Shown one piece after another: positions 33,841 through 46,979 of a stretch of DNA of 64,000 nucleotides. The stretch comes from Brugia malayi (Eukaryota > Nematoda > Chromadorea > Rhabditida > Onchocercidae), in contig NW_025062475.1 in NCBI RefSeq assembly GCF_000002995.4, forward strand, positions 248,001-312,000, in the 5' to 3' direction. The notes beneath the pieces were generated by a model. That model saw only the letters and a program-made list of their open reading frames with translations. It made no database searches and was not told where the DNA came from. Both the position numbers and the translations under genes were made by a program. Numbering within the stretch: the first letter of the stretch is position 1; every line of letters starts with the position of its first letter.

Positions 33841-36800
33841 ATACATTAAACTAGTTAGCATGTATACTAGTAAAATTTGAAACTAAAACTTAATATTTGA
33901 AATTATACATAGTACTGTTTTTGTTCAATTTACATAATTGATTTGTTGTTATTGTTTATTTGGTTTTCTTTTTATTTATTTATTTGTTTGTTTGTTTGTT
34001 TTCCTTTCCCTCCATAAATGATTATAAAATTGAAGAAAAAATTTCAAAAATTTGTTATCTAGAAAAACAGAAATTTAAAATTAATAAAATAAATCTTTCA
34101 ATTTTGGTTATCAAAGAAAAAAGAAAATTGTTTTGTTGGCTGTTTATCAATGTAAACTTTAAATAAAACTTAATTGACTAATACTTTTTTGTTTGTTTTT
34201 TTTTTTTGTTTTTTCAAGTATTTTTGGTGGTAATTTCTCTCATTTTATAAATATTATTATTTATTGAATTTAATATTATTCATTTTTCTCTTTTTCGTTT
34301 TTTTTTTTTTTTTTTTTTGTTTAATTTCATGCTATTAGAGTTAAAAAAAATTTTTGGTAAAGTATTTAGGAAAGTTTATGAATAAATTTTTCAATAGCAA
34401 AATGTTCATTAGATATTCTTTTGTTAAAAAATTTTATCATACCTTAACTTATCTTACCTTATCTTCGTTTAATTAAAATTTCACAAGTATAAAGATGAAT
34501 AAATTGAAAATTTTTTGTTTGTAACATAAATTTTATCCCAATGAACAACTAAAACATTTACAACTTTAATATGAATAAATTTTAAAGTAAAATTAAATGA
34601 AAAAAATTTTTGAATTAAACTATTTATTTATGATTTTTTTTGAGTAAAATCTAGCAGAAAGTTAATGAATTACTTTTTTAAATAGTTTTATAGCTTTTTT
34701 TTTTTCTCTTTTTTTTTTCACATAAATAAAAGTTTTGAAAGCTTTTGCATGAAAAAGATGGAAAAATTATGACAAATACTTAAATATACTAAAAGTAATT
34801 ACTTACAATTACTTATTGTAGCAATTACTTACATACTAAAAAGGTTGGAATAATAATTTGAAATTACTAATGCATTAGACTAGTAACAGCTGTGCCTGTT
34901 AACATAATAGGCTTTCAAATTAAAGCCTTAAAAGCTTTTACATGAAAAAAAAAAAAAAAAAAAAACAAAATCGATAAATTGATGTTTGGACAACTTTTTC
35001 AAGAAAATGAAATCAATAAATGAGAAGCTGAGGACATGTCACCATTTCAGGATTTATCCATGAAAAGAAAAAAAAAAAAAAAGAAAAATAAAAACGAAAG
35101 TCTTTGTCAGCCTTTTTCATTCTTTATAGATATAATTTTTTAGAAAGAAAAATATTTCAAAGTTATTTCAAAATTTCTTACTCTATCAGTTTTAATTTTT
35201 TATATTTAAAAAATCAAATATTTAAATAATATCTTTAATAGTAATATAATAAATTCTTAATCGAATTGAATTATAGCACTTCATTTTAGCCAAAGTATTA
35301 TTTGGCTCTGGGATTTTTAGGCTAATTATGCTAACTGTTATAATTTTATAATTTTTGTTTTGTTTTCATAATTTTTTTTTTTTTTGAAATTAGCATTTTG
35401 ATAACTGATAATGTTAATAAAAAAATTAACAAACGTTGTTTATTAGGAAAAAATAAATTATTGTTGAATTTGATGATATTTTTATTTATTTTCCTAATTC
35501 ATTCAATTTTATTTGAATTGAAATATTGTTTAATGTGTTTTTCTAAATTATATTTGTTATATTTTTTTTTTAAATTAATTATGTTTTAATTTTTTTTTTG
35601 AGTTATATTTATTTATTGAATAAATATTTTCTATTATTATTAAATAAATAAGTACTATTGAATGAATAATTTCTATTGATATAGCATAAGATTGTGGTAA
35701 TAATAATTGTAAAATTAAATATTAATCATTTTGTAATTTTTCCTCAAATTTAAAATTATTCCGAATTAGTATCTATGGCGTAATCTTTTAAATAAAATGA
35801 TTAAAAAAATTCCATATGCATATGAAATTATCAAAACTTTAAAACTTTTCAAATAAAATTTTTAAGATTACTTCTATCATCTGTTAATTTAAACATTACA
35901 AAAATTTTGCTAAAAAAAAAAGGCAAAAAAAAAGTTTGTTTTTTTTTTTTAAAAAATTAACAAATATATTCCTAGGATAATTTTGATTTGATTACAAATT
36001 TAACAAATTATTTTGAAAATTTTCAAAACAAAATTTAAAAAAATATTTCTTTAAATCAATCTTTGTGATATTATAGCACTTGCAATTATTATAGGAAGGA
36101 ATTAAAATTGTTATAAAAATTTTCATTGTATATGCTTTTATCGATTAAAATGCTAAGCAAAAATTTGTATAAGCTATTAAATTCTCTAGAGAAATCTTTC
36201 AATATAATACTTTAACCAAAACGAAATCGAATTCAGTTGAATTTTAATATCCAATTTCCAATTTTATTTTCATCAACAATCATTTTATAAGCTTATCATT
36301 CATTTTTATCAAAATTAAATCAAATAAATGTTGATAAGATTTCATTTGTTTATTTTCATATCAATTATTGTTTATTCATCATTTTGCTAATTTTAAATTA
36401 TTAAAAGTGATAGGGAAATTTTATAAAAGTGTTTCAATTAAAATTCATTTCTTTTTAAAAAAAAAAAAAAAAATAATGTATTTTTTAAAAGTATATTGAA
36501 ACATTATAAAAGATATTATTCTAATTAATTAAATTATTTTGCAATTAATAAAAAATGAGAAAAATAATAACAAAAAGGAAAAAAGTTTGAATTGAAGAAA
36601 GAAAAAATATAATTTTAAGCGAATTGTTAAAATATCGGAAGAATTTTTTTTTTTTTTTTTACTGATTTTATTTCAACTATTTTTATTCTATCTTTTTTTT
36701 TTTTTGAAAATTAATTATTATTTGATATTTTTTTCTTCATTCTTACTTAATAAATTATCATTTTGTATGTGTGCTAATTTTTTTTTATTTATTCAAATTA

Positions 36801-36954
36801 TTAAACTTTTAATTTAGATTAAAATTAAACTTTAATTTCATATATACTTTATAATGTCTTTTTTTTTTTTTTTGCACAATCTTATTGAAATATTCAAATA
36901 TTTGGTCTCCATTATGTTATCCGTATGAAATAATCCGGAAAACGAATCCGCAAA

Positions 36955-37205
36955 ACAGTTACCCTTTTAAGTGTTTGTTAATAAATACTTTACCAATTGA
37001 AATTATTCAATTAATTTAAATTAAAAATAAGTAAAAACAAAAGTTACTTTTTAAGTATTTGTCGAAAAATAATTTACTTATTGAAATTATTTAATTTAAT
37101 TTAAATTAAACAAAAGTAAAAACAGAAATTACATTTTAGGTATTTGTCAACAAATAATTTACTTATTGAAATTATTTAATTTAATTTAAATTAAACAAAA
37201 ATTTT
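36955..37205 (+). repeat. About 85-bp tandem repeat, three copies
   Basis: ATTGAAATTATT recurs at 36996, 37080 and 37165 with similar flanks (GTATTTGTCAACAAATAATT-like on the left, TTTAATTTAAATTAAAC on the right). The first copy is more diverged. Confidence 0.7.
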
Positions 37206-38654
37206 TTGCTGTGAAATAATTCCGATCGTTGCACCAATCCTTCGAACAAAAAGCATAGAAAAGTAACATATATTGGCCATGCACATGTATGTCTAACATT
37301 TTATTCTTTATATCAAATTTGTTTTTCTGTCTGTTCCTCTCCATTACAATGTTCTATACATCATTCTTCATTCAGCTGGCAACAATCGATCTGTCTGATT
37401 TCCTCTATTAAGGCCTTATATGTAAATAGTGCCTGGTCCATTAGCTAGGCTTAATACTTACATTCTTATCCATCTTTTCAAGTCTCAATTAAATTTGACA
37501 TGTTATTTTTCTTTTTTAATTTGGCAAAATGAAGCTGATAAAAATTAAGCCTAGTTATAATAAAGCTAATAAAAATCAAGCCTAGTTATGATAAGGCTAA
37601 TAAAAATTAGGCCTAGTTATAATAAAGCTGCCTAAGTATATAATTCTTACTTATCTGAGCAAAAAATTACACTCTCAACTATATAACACTTCATTTTTTT
37701 GCCTGTATGAATTTATTTTTACATAATTTAATTCAACATTTGCAATTTTGTTTTTTTTTCTTTTTTTTTTAAACTTAACTTCAATTTTAGTTTTAACCTT
37801 TTCAAGTTAATTTAATTTAATTTTCAGTCTAACCATAAAATCTATGAATTGGTTCATTAGAGATTATTTGAAGTAATCAAATTTTGAAATGATTTTTCCA
37901 CATTAAAAGAACTTATTAAATATCTAAAAAAATATTTCTCTCATTTTATCAGTTATTTTTTCTAATTCTATTAATTTAGTTTTATTAGTTGTAAAGCAAA
38001 AATTTTGACTGAAAAATTGAATTTTGTTTGTTCAACTGAAAATTCAATTCAAAAATTCTTTGTTCAGTTTGTTCATTTCTGCACTTAAATTAATTTTATA
38101 ATTAATTTTTCAAAGCATATTTTTCCATCCCTTATTTAAATTTTAATTTTCAATTAAAATTTAACAATTAAGACACCCTTTGGTTACCTCATGTGACAGC
38201 CGGCAATAAACAAACATTTGACATCGCAGTAATAATAATATATTTTACTACTACTTCGGAAATCGATTTCTATTTTCTGCTTAACTCACTTGGAATATTG
38301 TTTATGCTTTCGTTTTTTTTTTTTCTTTTTTAACAAAACAATTATGATTTATTCCTTTGTTTTCTTAATCTTTAAAAACTTTTTCAGTTATTAATTTCAA
38401 ATAATTTAAATTTACATTCTAACTATTTCATTTTTTTTTTTTTTTTGTGTTTTTATCAAATTATTTTACTCTCTTCCTTTATCATTTATTTATTTGTTCA
38501 TTTACTGGTGATAAACTTTGATTGCTTCTTATCTGATAAAATGATTAACACAATAAGGCGCTTTTGTCATAGTTTTTCTTTTCAATTTTGATAAGATATC
38601 TGTGTTTGTGTTTTTTTTTTTTTTGAAAAAATTTCAATTATATGTGTAAATTTA

Positions 38655-38665
38655 CATATTTGTAG
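38655..38665 (+). promoter_or_regulatory. Likely trans-splice acceptor of the CLIP-like gene
   Basis: ACATATTTGTAG precedes a GC-richer stretch that holds the first in-frame ATG at 38700. No coding exon was found upstream, so a spliced leader is the simplest explanation. Confidence 0.45.
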
Positions 38666-38699
38666 CATTTTATGGTGGCCGAGAATTGATAACTTACAA

Positions 38700-41600
38700 A
38701 TGTATAAATCGGCAAGTGATAAGGTAAATTTATTGATTTTAATTAATCTTATCAATTATAAAAGTAACCTTACTATGCTGAAATTAATTCATTGCAGCAT
38801 TGAGTAAACAAATTTGTTAAATTTTAAGTACTTACTTAAAATTTAGTAAGTATTTACTTACTCATTTTATCTCATTTAAAGCATCATAATATATCATTAG
38901 TATTACTTTTTTCACAGGTAATAACATATTACATACTTGTATCACTATCAAAATATATGAGATATTACTTTACTGATAAGCTTCTGATAGTTAATTTACT
39001 TCATTACCGATTTTGTTTTTGTTTTTGTTTTTGTTTTAGAATAAACAAAATTAACCAAAAAATTTCGAAATGATACTTCTCGACTAATTTTTATCATAGT
39101 TTTGACATTTAAATGTGAAATATTTTATTAATATTTATTCCAATTGTTTATTCGTCAGTTTCCCTTCCGGTTTTTCTTACGGTCTAAAACTGATAATGTG
39201 ATACGGAAATAGTCTGATAGCGATCAATTTTTCAAATTATCAATATTATTCTGAGATTTGTTGATTTATTCATTCTTTTCAATCATTATCACTTTTTTTT
39301 CACTGATAAATTAACACTGATAAATTGAACAAGCAATTTTATACATAATTATTCCAGATAGATTTTAAATTCTGGATCGATTTAAATTTTAGTATCTTAA
39401 AATCTTAAAGCTAAAGAATATACCAATGATGCTACTATCATTATTAATATATTAAAAGTAAAAAAGTTAATGTCAACTGGTTTTTCTGGAGGAAATCTTT
39501 TTGCAACTTCTCATTTGTCACATAGATATTATTTATATGATCATCACATATATCCTGTTTTCTTTCATTATTTCGTTGTCTTCTCAGTAAATCAGGAAAT
39601 ACTATCAACTTCAGATCCTTTTTTTTCTTCCGGATTTTATTAAACTATCATATGATTCAGGTATTTCTGATTAAAATGATTAATTTTTTAACATTTCTTA
39701 TTGTAACATATTTTTAATATCTTTATATCTTCTTTAAAAAATGAATAATTATTTTGCAAGAGAATTTGCTATTTGATAAATTACATCTTAAATGTGCTAT
39801 TTCTTAAATTTGCATATTTTTAGGCTTCAAACGAAGGTGAATTGATCAGTAAGAGAGATGTGGGAAAGAAAGTAATTGTAGGACGAGTTGGTTCCGGTAC
39901 ATTAATGTATGTTGGTCCGGTAGAAGGTAAGACAGGTATTTTCTGTGGTATTGAATTGGATCGTCCTGAAGGAAAGCATGATGGTACCTATCAAGGTTTG
40001 TTCATATTTTTAATAATTTAAATAAATTTTAAGAAAAAATTTATAATTCATAAAATTGAATAATATTTTGAACAAATTCAAATTTTGACAATTATATATT
40101 TTTGCATTATTGTTTGATAGAATGAATAATTCATCCTTAAAGGTATTACTAAAGTAAGAATGTTTTTTCTAATTTAAATTAAATGATTATTCAATAATAA
40201 AATAATTTTATAATTTTATAAAATTGAAGCAAATAATGTGCAAATGGTTTCTTTAGAATTTTTAAATTCAGAAATTGGACTGAAAAATAAACATTATTAC
40301 TCTGAAATGAAATTTTAATTAAAACAGTAAAATTCTTTGTTAAATAATTATTGCAATAAAATTGAAATAATTACTTCAAAATATAACTGTTATTAGCTTA
40401 TTAAATAATTAAATGATTTCTCGAAATCATTGGTGAAAAATTCTACTTTTTAACTTTTTTGAATATATTTGAATGTAAGGGAAATATAAAAGAGACGAGA
40501 AATATTAAAAATTAATGAAATAATCTGAAATATTTTTTATTTCAAATTTTAATTTTTTTTTGTCTTATTTTTAATTTAGTATAAGCATAATTTCTTTTTT
40601 TTTTTTTGTATTTAATTTAATATGTCACTGACTTTTCCAATTAGCAATAATTTCATTTCGGATATAATTACTTTGTCAACTAATTAGATACTTATAAAAC
40701 TAGTTTTTGCATTAATCCTTAATTTATGCTTAACTAATACTTATATTTAAATCCAATTAATTATCTTAAATTTCATTACAAATAAAATTTAGACATAAGA
40801 TTTTATCTTTAAGCTAGACCCAAATTATTTCTTATGTTAATTTTTTTATAAAAAAAGATTAAAATATTAAAAAAAAAAATGATATATTCCAATTTCTTAA
40901 ATTTTAATTAATTGATAAAACGACGAAGTTTCATGTATTTCTAATGAAATGATAAAATTGCTTATTAATTTCAACTTTTCAATGCTAATTTTATATCATT
41001 TTTAAGATATTTTAGAGCTGAATTTGAAAGAAAAAATATGAATTAAAATTAAATTTTCATTAAAAAATGCAAATATTATTCATTTTGCAAATATTATTCA
41101 GAAATTATTCAACATTTTGCTTAAGGTTATACTTTCAGATAATGTAATCATTCTTTTGTGACAAAATTTTTTTTCCACAATATTATTTTAAATTATTTGA
41201 TTAATCAATTCCAGCCAATTTTAATCAATTTCAATTTTCAATGATCAGTTTATTATTTTCTTTGTACTTTTAAAAATAATTTCGTGCAATTTTTAGGAGA
41301 AAAAAGAAAGAAGGAATAATCAATTCTAAAAATTAATTCTTTTAAGGTATTGCATATTTTCATTGTGCGCCACAATATGGGATATTTGCGCCTTCCTATA
41401 AAGTGGAATTATTACAACAAGTGCCAAATCAGTAAAAAGTGAAGCTGTTAGTTTTCTTTACTTAAATTATTAGTGTTCAAAAAAAAAAAATATTCCAATT
41501 AAAAAGTTTTCAATTTTATAATTTAATGATTCCTTTTCTTATTATTAGAGTTCAAAAAAGTTTTACAATCAAAAGGTTTTAAAGTTATAATTTAATGATT

Positions 41601-44600
41601 TCTTTTTTCCTATTATTAGAAGTCAAAGAAATTTTACAATTGAAAAGTTTTAAAATTATAATTAATGAATCTTTTTTTTTTTTTTTTAATGACTATAAAT
41701 TATAACATTTTTTCTAGTCAATTCTATTACATTCAAACATTATTATAGGTCAAAAAGAATAACATTTTTTATCTATTTTCATTCCTTTTTAATTTATTAA
41801 TCAATCTTACATAATTATTCTCGAAACATTGTCTTTTTTTTTTTTTTAAGAAATCGAAATTAACTCATAAAATTAAAAAAAAAAAAAAAAAAAACATAAT
41901 AAACTTCTTGACAACAAGTTTTTTTTTTTATTTTTCTTTTTATTTTTTCTTTTTTTTACTCATTTGTTATCATTTGTTATCAAAAGTACAGCAACATTTC
42001 ACTTTTGATTTTGTGGAAAAACAAAAAGCTAACCGAAGATTTAAACTTAAAAGCTAATAAATGTTATTTAAAACTCATTCATCAGTTTATAAGTATTGAA
42101 AATTTTGTTCTTTTTTTCAAGAATGAAAGAAAGAAGAAAGTTTTCTTTTTTGTTTTTTTTTCCAGTTTGTTTAAAATTACTATTAGAAAGGTATGTGTTT
42201 TTTTTTTTTTATTTTTGAAATCTAAACAAAATTTAAACAAGGTTTTTTTTTTTTTTTTGTGTTTCATAGCAATTAAATTAAATGATTATTGATTATTATT
42301 GTTATCAATCAGTTAAATGATTACTGGTATCAATTAGTGATTTATTGATTGCTTGTATCAATTTTTGAATTATTTCTTATTGCTATTAATTTGTAATCTA
42401 TTTATTTTGTAATTATTATTTTATTATTAGCTATTCTTGTTTTCACATTTTTTTTTCTTTTATTTTTATCACTTTAATAATTGATAAATATTATATTAAA
42501 TATAATTAACTTTATTAGAAGTAACGAGCAATTTTGATTTAAAATGGATATATGTTAACAAGAAGAGTTTTGCGAAGAATAAAATGTCTGTAATATATCT
42601 GTAAATTTTTTAAAATATTTCAATTTTTCTCAGCTTTATTTTGAATGAAATTAATTTAAATTTAAATTTGCAATTAAATTATTTGATTATCACTTAAGCT
42701 GTAAGTATAAGTGTATAAAAATTATATTTACTTCTTTTTTTCTTTTATTAAAATATCATTCTTATGAAGAATTTACAATTTGCGTCTTTTTTTTTTTTGA
42801 AATTTTTTCTTTAAAAAAAATTTAAATTAAAAAAAAAACGATGATATTTCACAATTATAATTTGAATAGCATTCTCATGAAATTATCACAAACAAATTTT
42901 TTCACACTTTTTTGTTTACCAAATTTGAGTGCTGGGAAATTCAAATTTAAAAATTTATTTTCAAATAAATCATTCTAACATTTTGCCATTTCATTTCTTT
43001 TTTCTCCAATTTTCCTTTTTTTTTTTTAAAAAAAAAAAATGAAATTTTAGTAGCATAATTTAACTAACTGAAATTTTTTTTACACCTGAATTAATTATGA
43101 CGATTGTGGGTAGGATAAAAAGAATTAGGGTTATATTTTGTGGGAGTTTGTTAAATAAACAAGAATGAAATGATTTTTAACTTGAAACTTGTTTTAAATA
43201 GCAGTCATGTGCTATTTATTATAATTTCTCTTATAATGATATTAATTTTAGTTTAATAATGATTAATCCACTTATTCTATCAAATCTTTTTTTTTTTTTT
43301 AACCTTTAATCCATATTGTACATTCTTGAAAAAAACTTTTAATTTCATTAAAAATATCAATTTTGATAATATAATTATTATCAGGAAACCTGATTAGAAT
43401 AGATTTATATTCCACAAACTAGTAATACTACAATTGAAATCAATGTTTCTCATAAATTACTATTTTTTTATTGTTTTTTTGGAAATAAATTTTTGAACAT
43501 TATATGATGTAATGTCTACATTATAATGTTATTGATTTGAATTAAGTTATTAATTAGTCATTTCGTTTTTTTTTTTAAGGATTTAATAGATTTAAATTAC
43601 ATATATGCATATTTAAATGAAACAAATACAATGACTTTTTTTGATGACACTTCATAAATTAGCTTTATTATAAATTGTTGATCATGTTTGATCTGGTTCA
43701 ACCCGGTTTACTATAACTTATCAACCACGTCTGATCCGGTTCAACCCGGTTTACTATAACTTATCAACCACGTCTGATCCGGTTCAGTCCGGTTTACTAT
43801 AACTTATCAACTACGTCTGATCCAGTTTAACCCGGTTTATCATAAATTATTAACCGTATTTGATCATATTTCATTCATTTCTTGAAATAAAGCAATATTT
43901 TCGTTTTTTTTTTTTAGAAGTTAGTACGATCAGCAATTCCGGCAATTGCTGGCGGTGATATGATAATGTCAACAGAAGATCGGACAGTACAATCGGCAAC
44001 AGTACCATCTATGGACATTAGTATGACTTCAATCAGTTCATTTGGCTCTTCATCTATTCTCGATCGTTCCATGGTTAATTTAATTATTAGTTTCATAAAT
44101 TAGTAAAAAAAAATGATTTTATAAATTAAACAATATGATAGAATGAGATGATAAAATGAAAGAAATTATAATAATAAATAAACCAATCGTTATATTTGAA
44201 TTTTCCTTAGTGTTTTAAAAAAAAAAAAAAAACAAACTTTTGTTTATTTCAATAATAGCCATTTATAAATATATTTTTTTCGGCAATTATTCTGTTTTAA
44301 TTAATTAATTTTAAAAATGTTCTAAAGATATATGTGGAATTTTGATATGTCGTATAATGACTAATTTAATTTAGATGAAAGAATAATTTTTGATGATATT
44401 TAAATAAATAGGAAGAATAATTGAGGAAATTATTTATAAAATCTTTCAATATAGTTTAAGTATTATTGAAATAATATAAATAATTTTATATCTGATAATT
44501 TCGGTAAAAAAAACAAAAAAAAAAAAAAAAAAACGGTGTCACGTATTTTACGTATCTTGATATCACGTATCTTAAAATAAATATCACAACTTCTAAATAA

Positions 44601-46943
44601 ACATATTAGTTAGTATTAAATAATTGTTATCTTTTTTAACAATTATATTTACTATTCTGTTAGTTTATAAGAAATTAAAATGATACGTTGTAAAGTGAAA
44701 ATTACAAAAAGTTTTTATTTGATTTTTGATTTCTTATCAGTTTGGTTGATAATATTTGCAAGTAATGACACTTTATATGGAACTATAATGTCTCAAAATG
44801 TTTTATTATTTTCTTTTGTGATTCTGATTAAGAAGTGTTGTCATGATCGATTGTTTGGGAAGTGATAACGAGAACGAATTAACCGGTTTCAACTGATATT
44901 TCCTCTTTTCAGTTTTACATTTCGATCATTATAGATACCTTTTTAAAAAAAAAATTTTTTTTTTCTGATAATTTATTTTATACATTTTTCACATTACAAT
45001 CATTTCTTCTTTCTTTTCTTTTCTTTTTTTTTTTCAATTTTCTTTCTTTTTTTTGCCAAAAAAAAAAAAAAAAATATGTTTACTAAAATTTGTTTAATCC
45101 ATTTTTAAAATAAAAAAAAATTTGTAATCAAATATTTTTTTTTGTTAAATAATAAACTAAATTTTTTTTTCAGAATTTAGAATTTTTTTTTTTTTATTAC
45201 TTCTGAAAATGTTATTTTGTGTTTAACATTTTGCATTAATTTGCATTAATATTAAAATGATATTAATAAGAATTCATAACATTTAATGAAATGAAATTTT
45301 GTAGGATAAAATTTTGAATTTAATTGAATTATTATTTCTCACTGTTAATGATTTATTTGCAAAATTCATTTCTGTTGATTGAAATTAGTGAATTAATTAA
45401 TCATTTCGTGGTTCTAATTTATGAAAAGCTAAATGTTTATGTTGGTAGTGTTAACATTAAAATTATTTCATTGAAAAGATTTTTATAAAATTTTAATCAT
45501 TAAATATTTCATTCTTTTCAACCATTTTTTCAAAATCATCCATTTTTCTTATCAATTTTATTTATATTTATTTTTAATCAGTTTCAAGTTAACCATTTCG
45601 ATCTTTCATTTCATTCATTCATTATTTTCTAAATTAGTTTGACATATTAAAAAAAGCTTATCATAAAATATAAGCGGAAAAAGTGGTTAAATTTTTTGAA
45701 ACATTATTTATTGTTTAACCCGAATTTCTAATTTTTTTTTTTTTTTTTTTGGAAAAACCTGAAATTACTAACTGGCCTAACTGATTTGTCACTATAAGAG
45801 TTAACCTAAAATTATAGATGATGAGTGGCAGTTGGAACAGTGATGCAATGGTCAATTCACAAGCAACTTATACAATTACCGCCCCGGTGAATTATTTACT
45901 AAAATCACCGGAAAATTGCTTTTCCTTTTTCCTTTTTTCTTTTTTTTCTCCTTTTGTTCAGCAAATTCTTGAAATATATTGTTAATTGACCTGATAAACC
46001 TGATAATTCCAAAATTAGAAAACAATTAACTTTTGCATTAATATTTACTACACTTACTCTTAACATCAAATTTATTAATTTTTAAATCATAAATTTAAAC
46101 TAAAGACAAATATTTATGCAAAGAAATTTGACATTTCAAAAAAAAAAAAAGAAAAAAAAGATCCAATTCAAAAAAATAAAATGAATATTTCCTATTGAAG
46201 AAATTTTAAATTAATTAATACTTAATGTTTTTTTAGATTATTAAATGTTAATTGTTGCTACTATTAAAAAGCAGTGTATATTTTGTTTTTTATAAAATTT
46301 ATAATCTCATTGATAATTTTTATTTAAACGTAAAATTGATGTAATGATTTTGAATGATTTTTTATTATTATTATTATTTATTTATTTTTATTTTATCAGA
46401 AATTTTAGATAGGCCGAAGTAATTATCAGTTACTGGAAGAAATCGAATGTCCAAATGAACTTATTGAAGTTGACGATGACATATCATATCCGACATGTAT
46501 GTTTTTTTTTTTTTTTTTTTTTTTTGATTCTAAAATTTTTATTTTCAATTTTTAATAATTCAACGCAAATTTTTGATTAATTTTTTTATAATAATATTTT
46601 TTTTAAAAAAAAAAAGAAGAGAAGGGGGAAAGATGGGAGAGGAAAAAAGAAAGAAAACATTTTAATTGTTGTAAAATTTCTAAATCATATAATTTAATCA
46701 TTTGAAAATTTTCGAAATTTCTATAATTCTAAAAATTTTTGAATAAATTTAAATTTGTTCATAAAATATTTCAATGTTATATAAGAAAATACGCTTAAGT
46801 GTTATTGTTGAGAAAATTTGAATTGATTGAAAATTCCTAAGGGATTTAAAAATGACAAATGGTATTTATCATATTTGCAATGTTTTGGTTTGAATTGCTA
46901 TCCGATAGTTTGGTTGAAAAAAGTTTTTTTTTTTTTCAAAACT

Positions 46944-46979
<36 letters not shown>

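Larger units (their letters stand above)
33731..38699. other. Intergenic region TRPM to CLIP-like gene
   Basis: About 5 kb, extremely AT-rich with many T/A runs. AATAAA at 33835-33840, 105 nt after the TRPM stop, is a likely poly(A) signal. Contents noted: an ~85-bp triplicate at 36955-37205, imperfect repeats near 37530-37625, and slightly GC-richer patches at 37360-37470 and 38170-38280 that may be promoter DNA of the CLIP-like gene. Open frames at 33960-34166 and 35398-35589 are Phe/Leu/Ile/Lys-rich and unsupported. Confidence 0.55.

Noticed and set aside
35398..35589. 63-codon ORF in the TRPM-CLIP spacer
   Set aside because: Composed almost only of Leu, Ile, Phe, Lys and Asn, as expected from AT-rich noise; no splice context.
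43681..43860. GGTTCAA-like strings suggesting tRNA T-arms
   Set aside because: They recur every 43 bp with no acceptor stem or anticodon arm; this is a minisatellite.
43914..44096. Minus-strand 60-codon ORF
   Set aside because: Antisense of CLIP exon 4.
44680..44865. 61-codon ORF in CLIP intron 4
   Set aside because: No acceptor/donor pair in frame with neighbours and no recognisable domain; could be chance.
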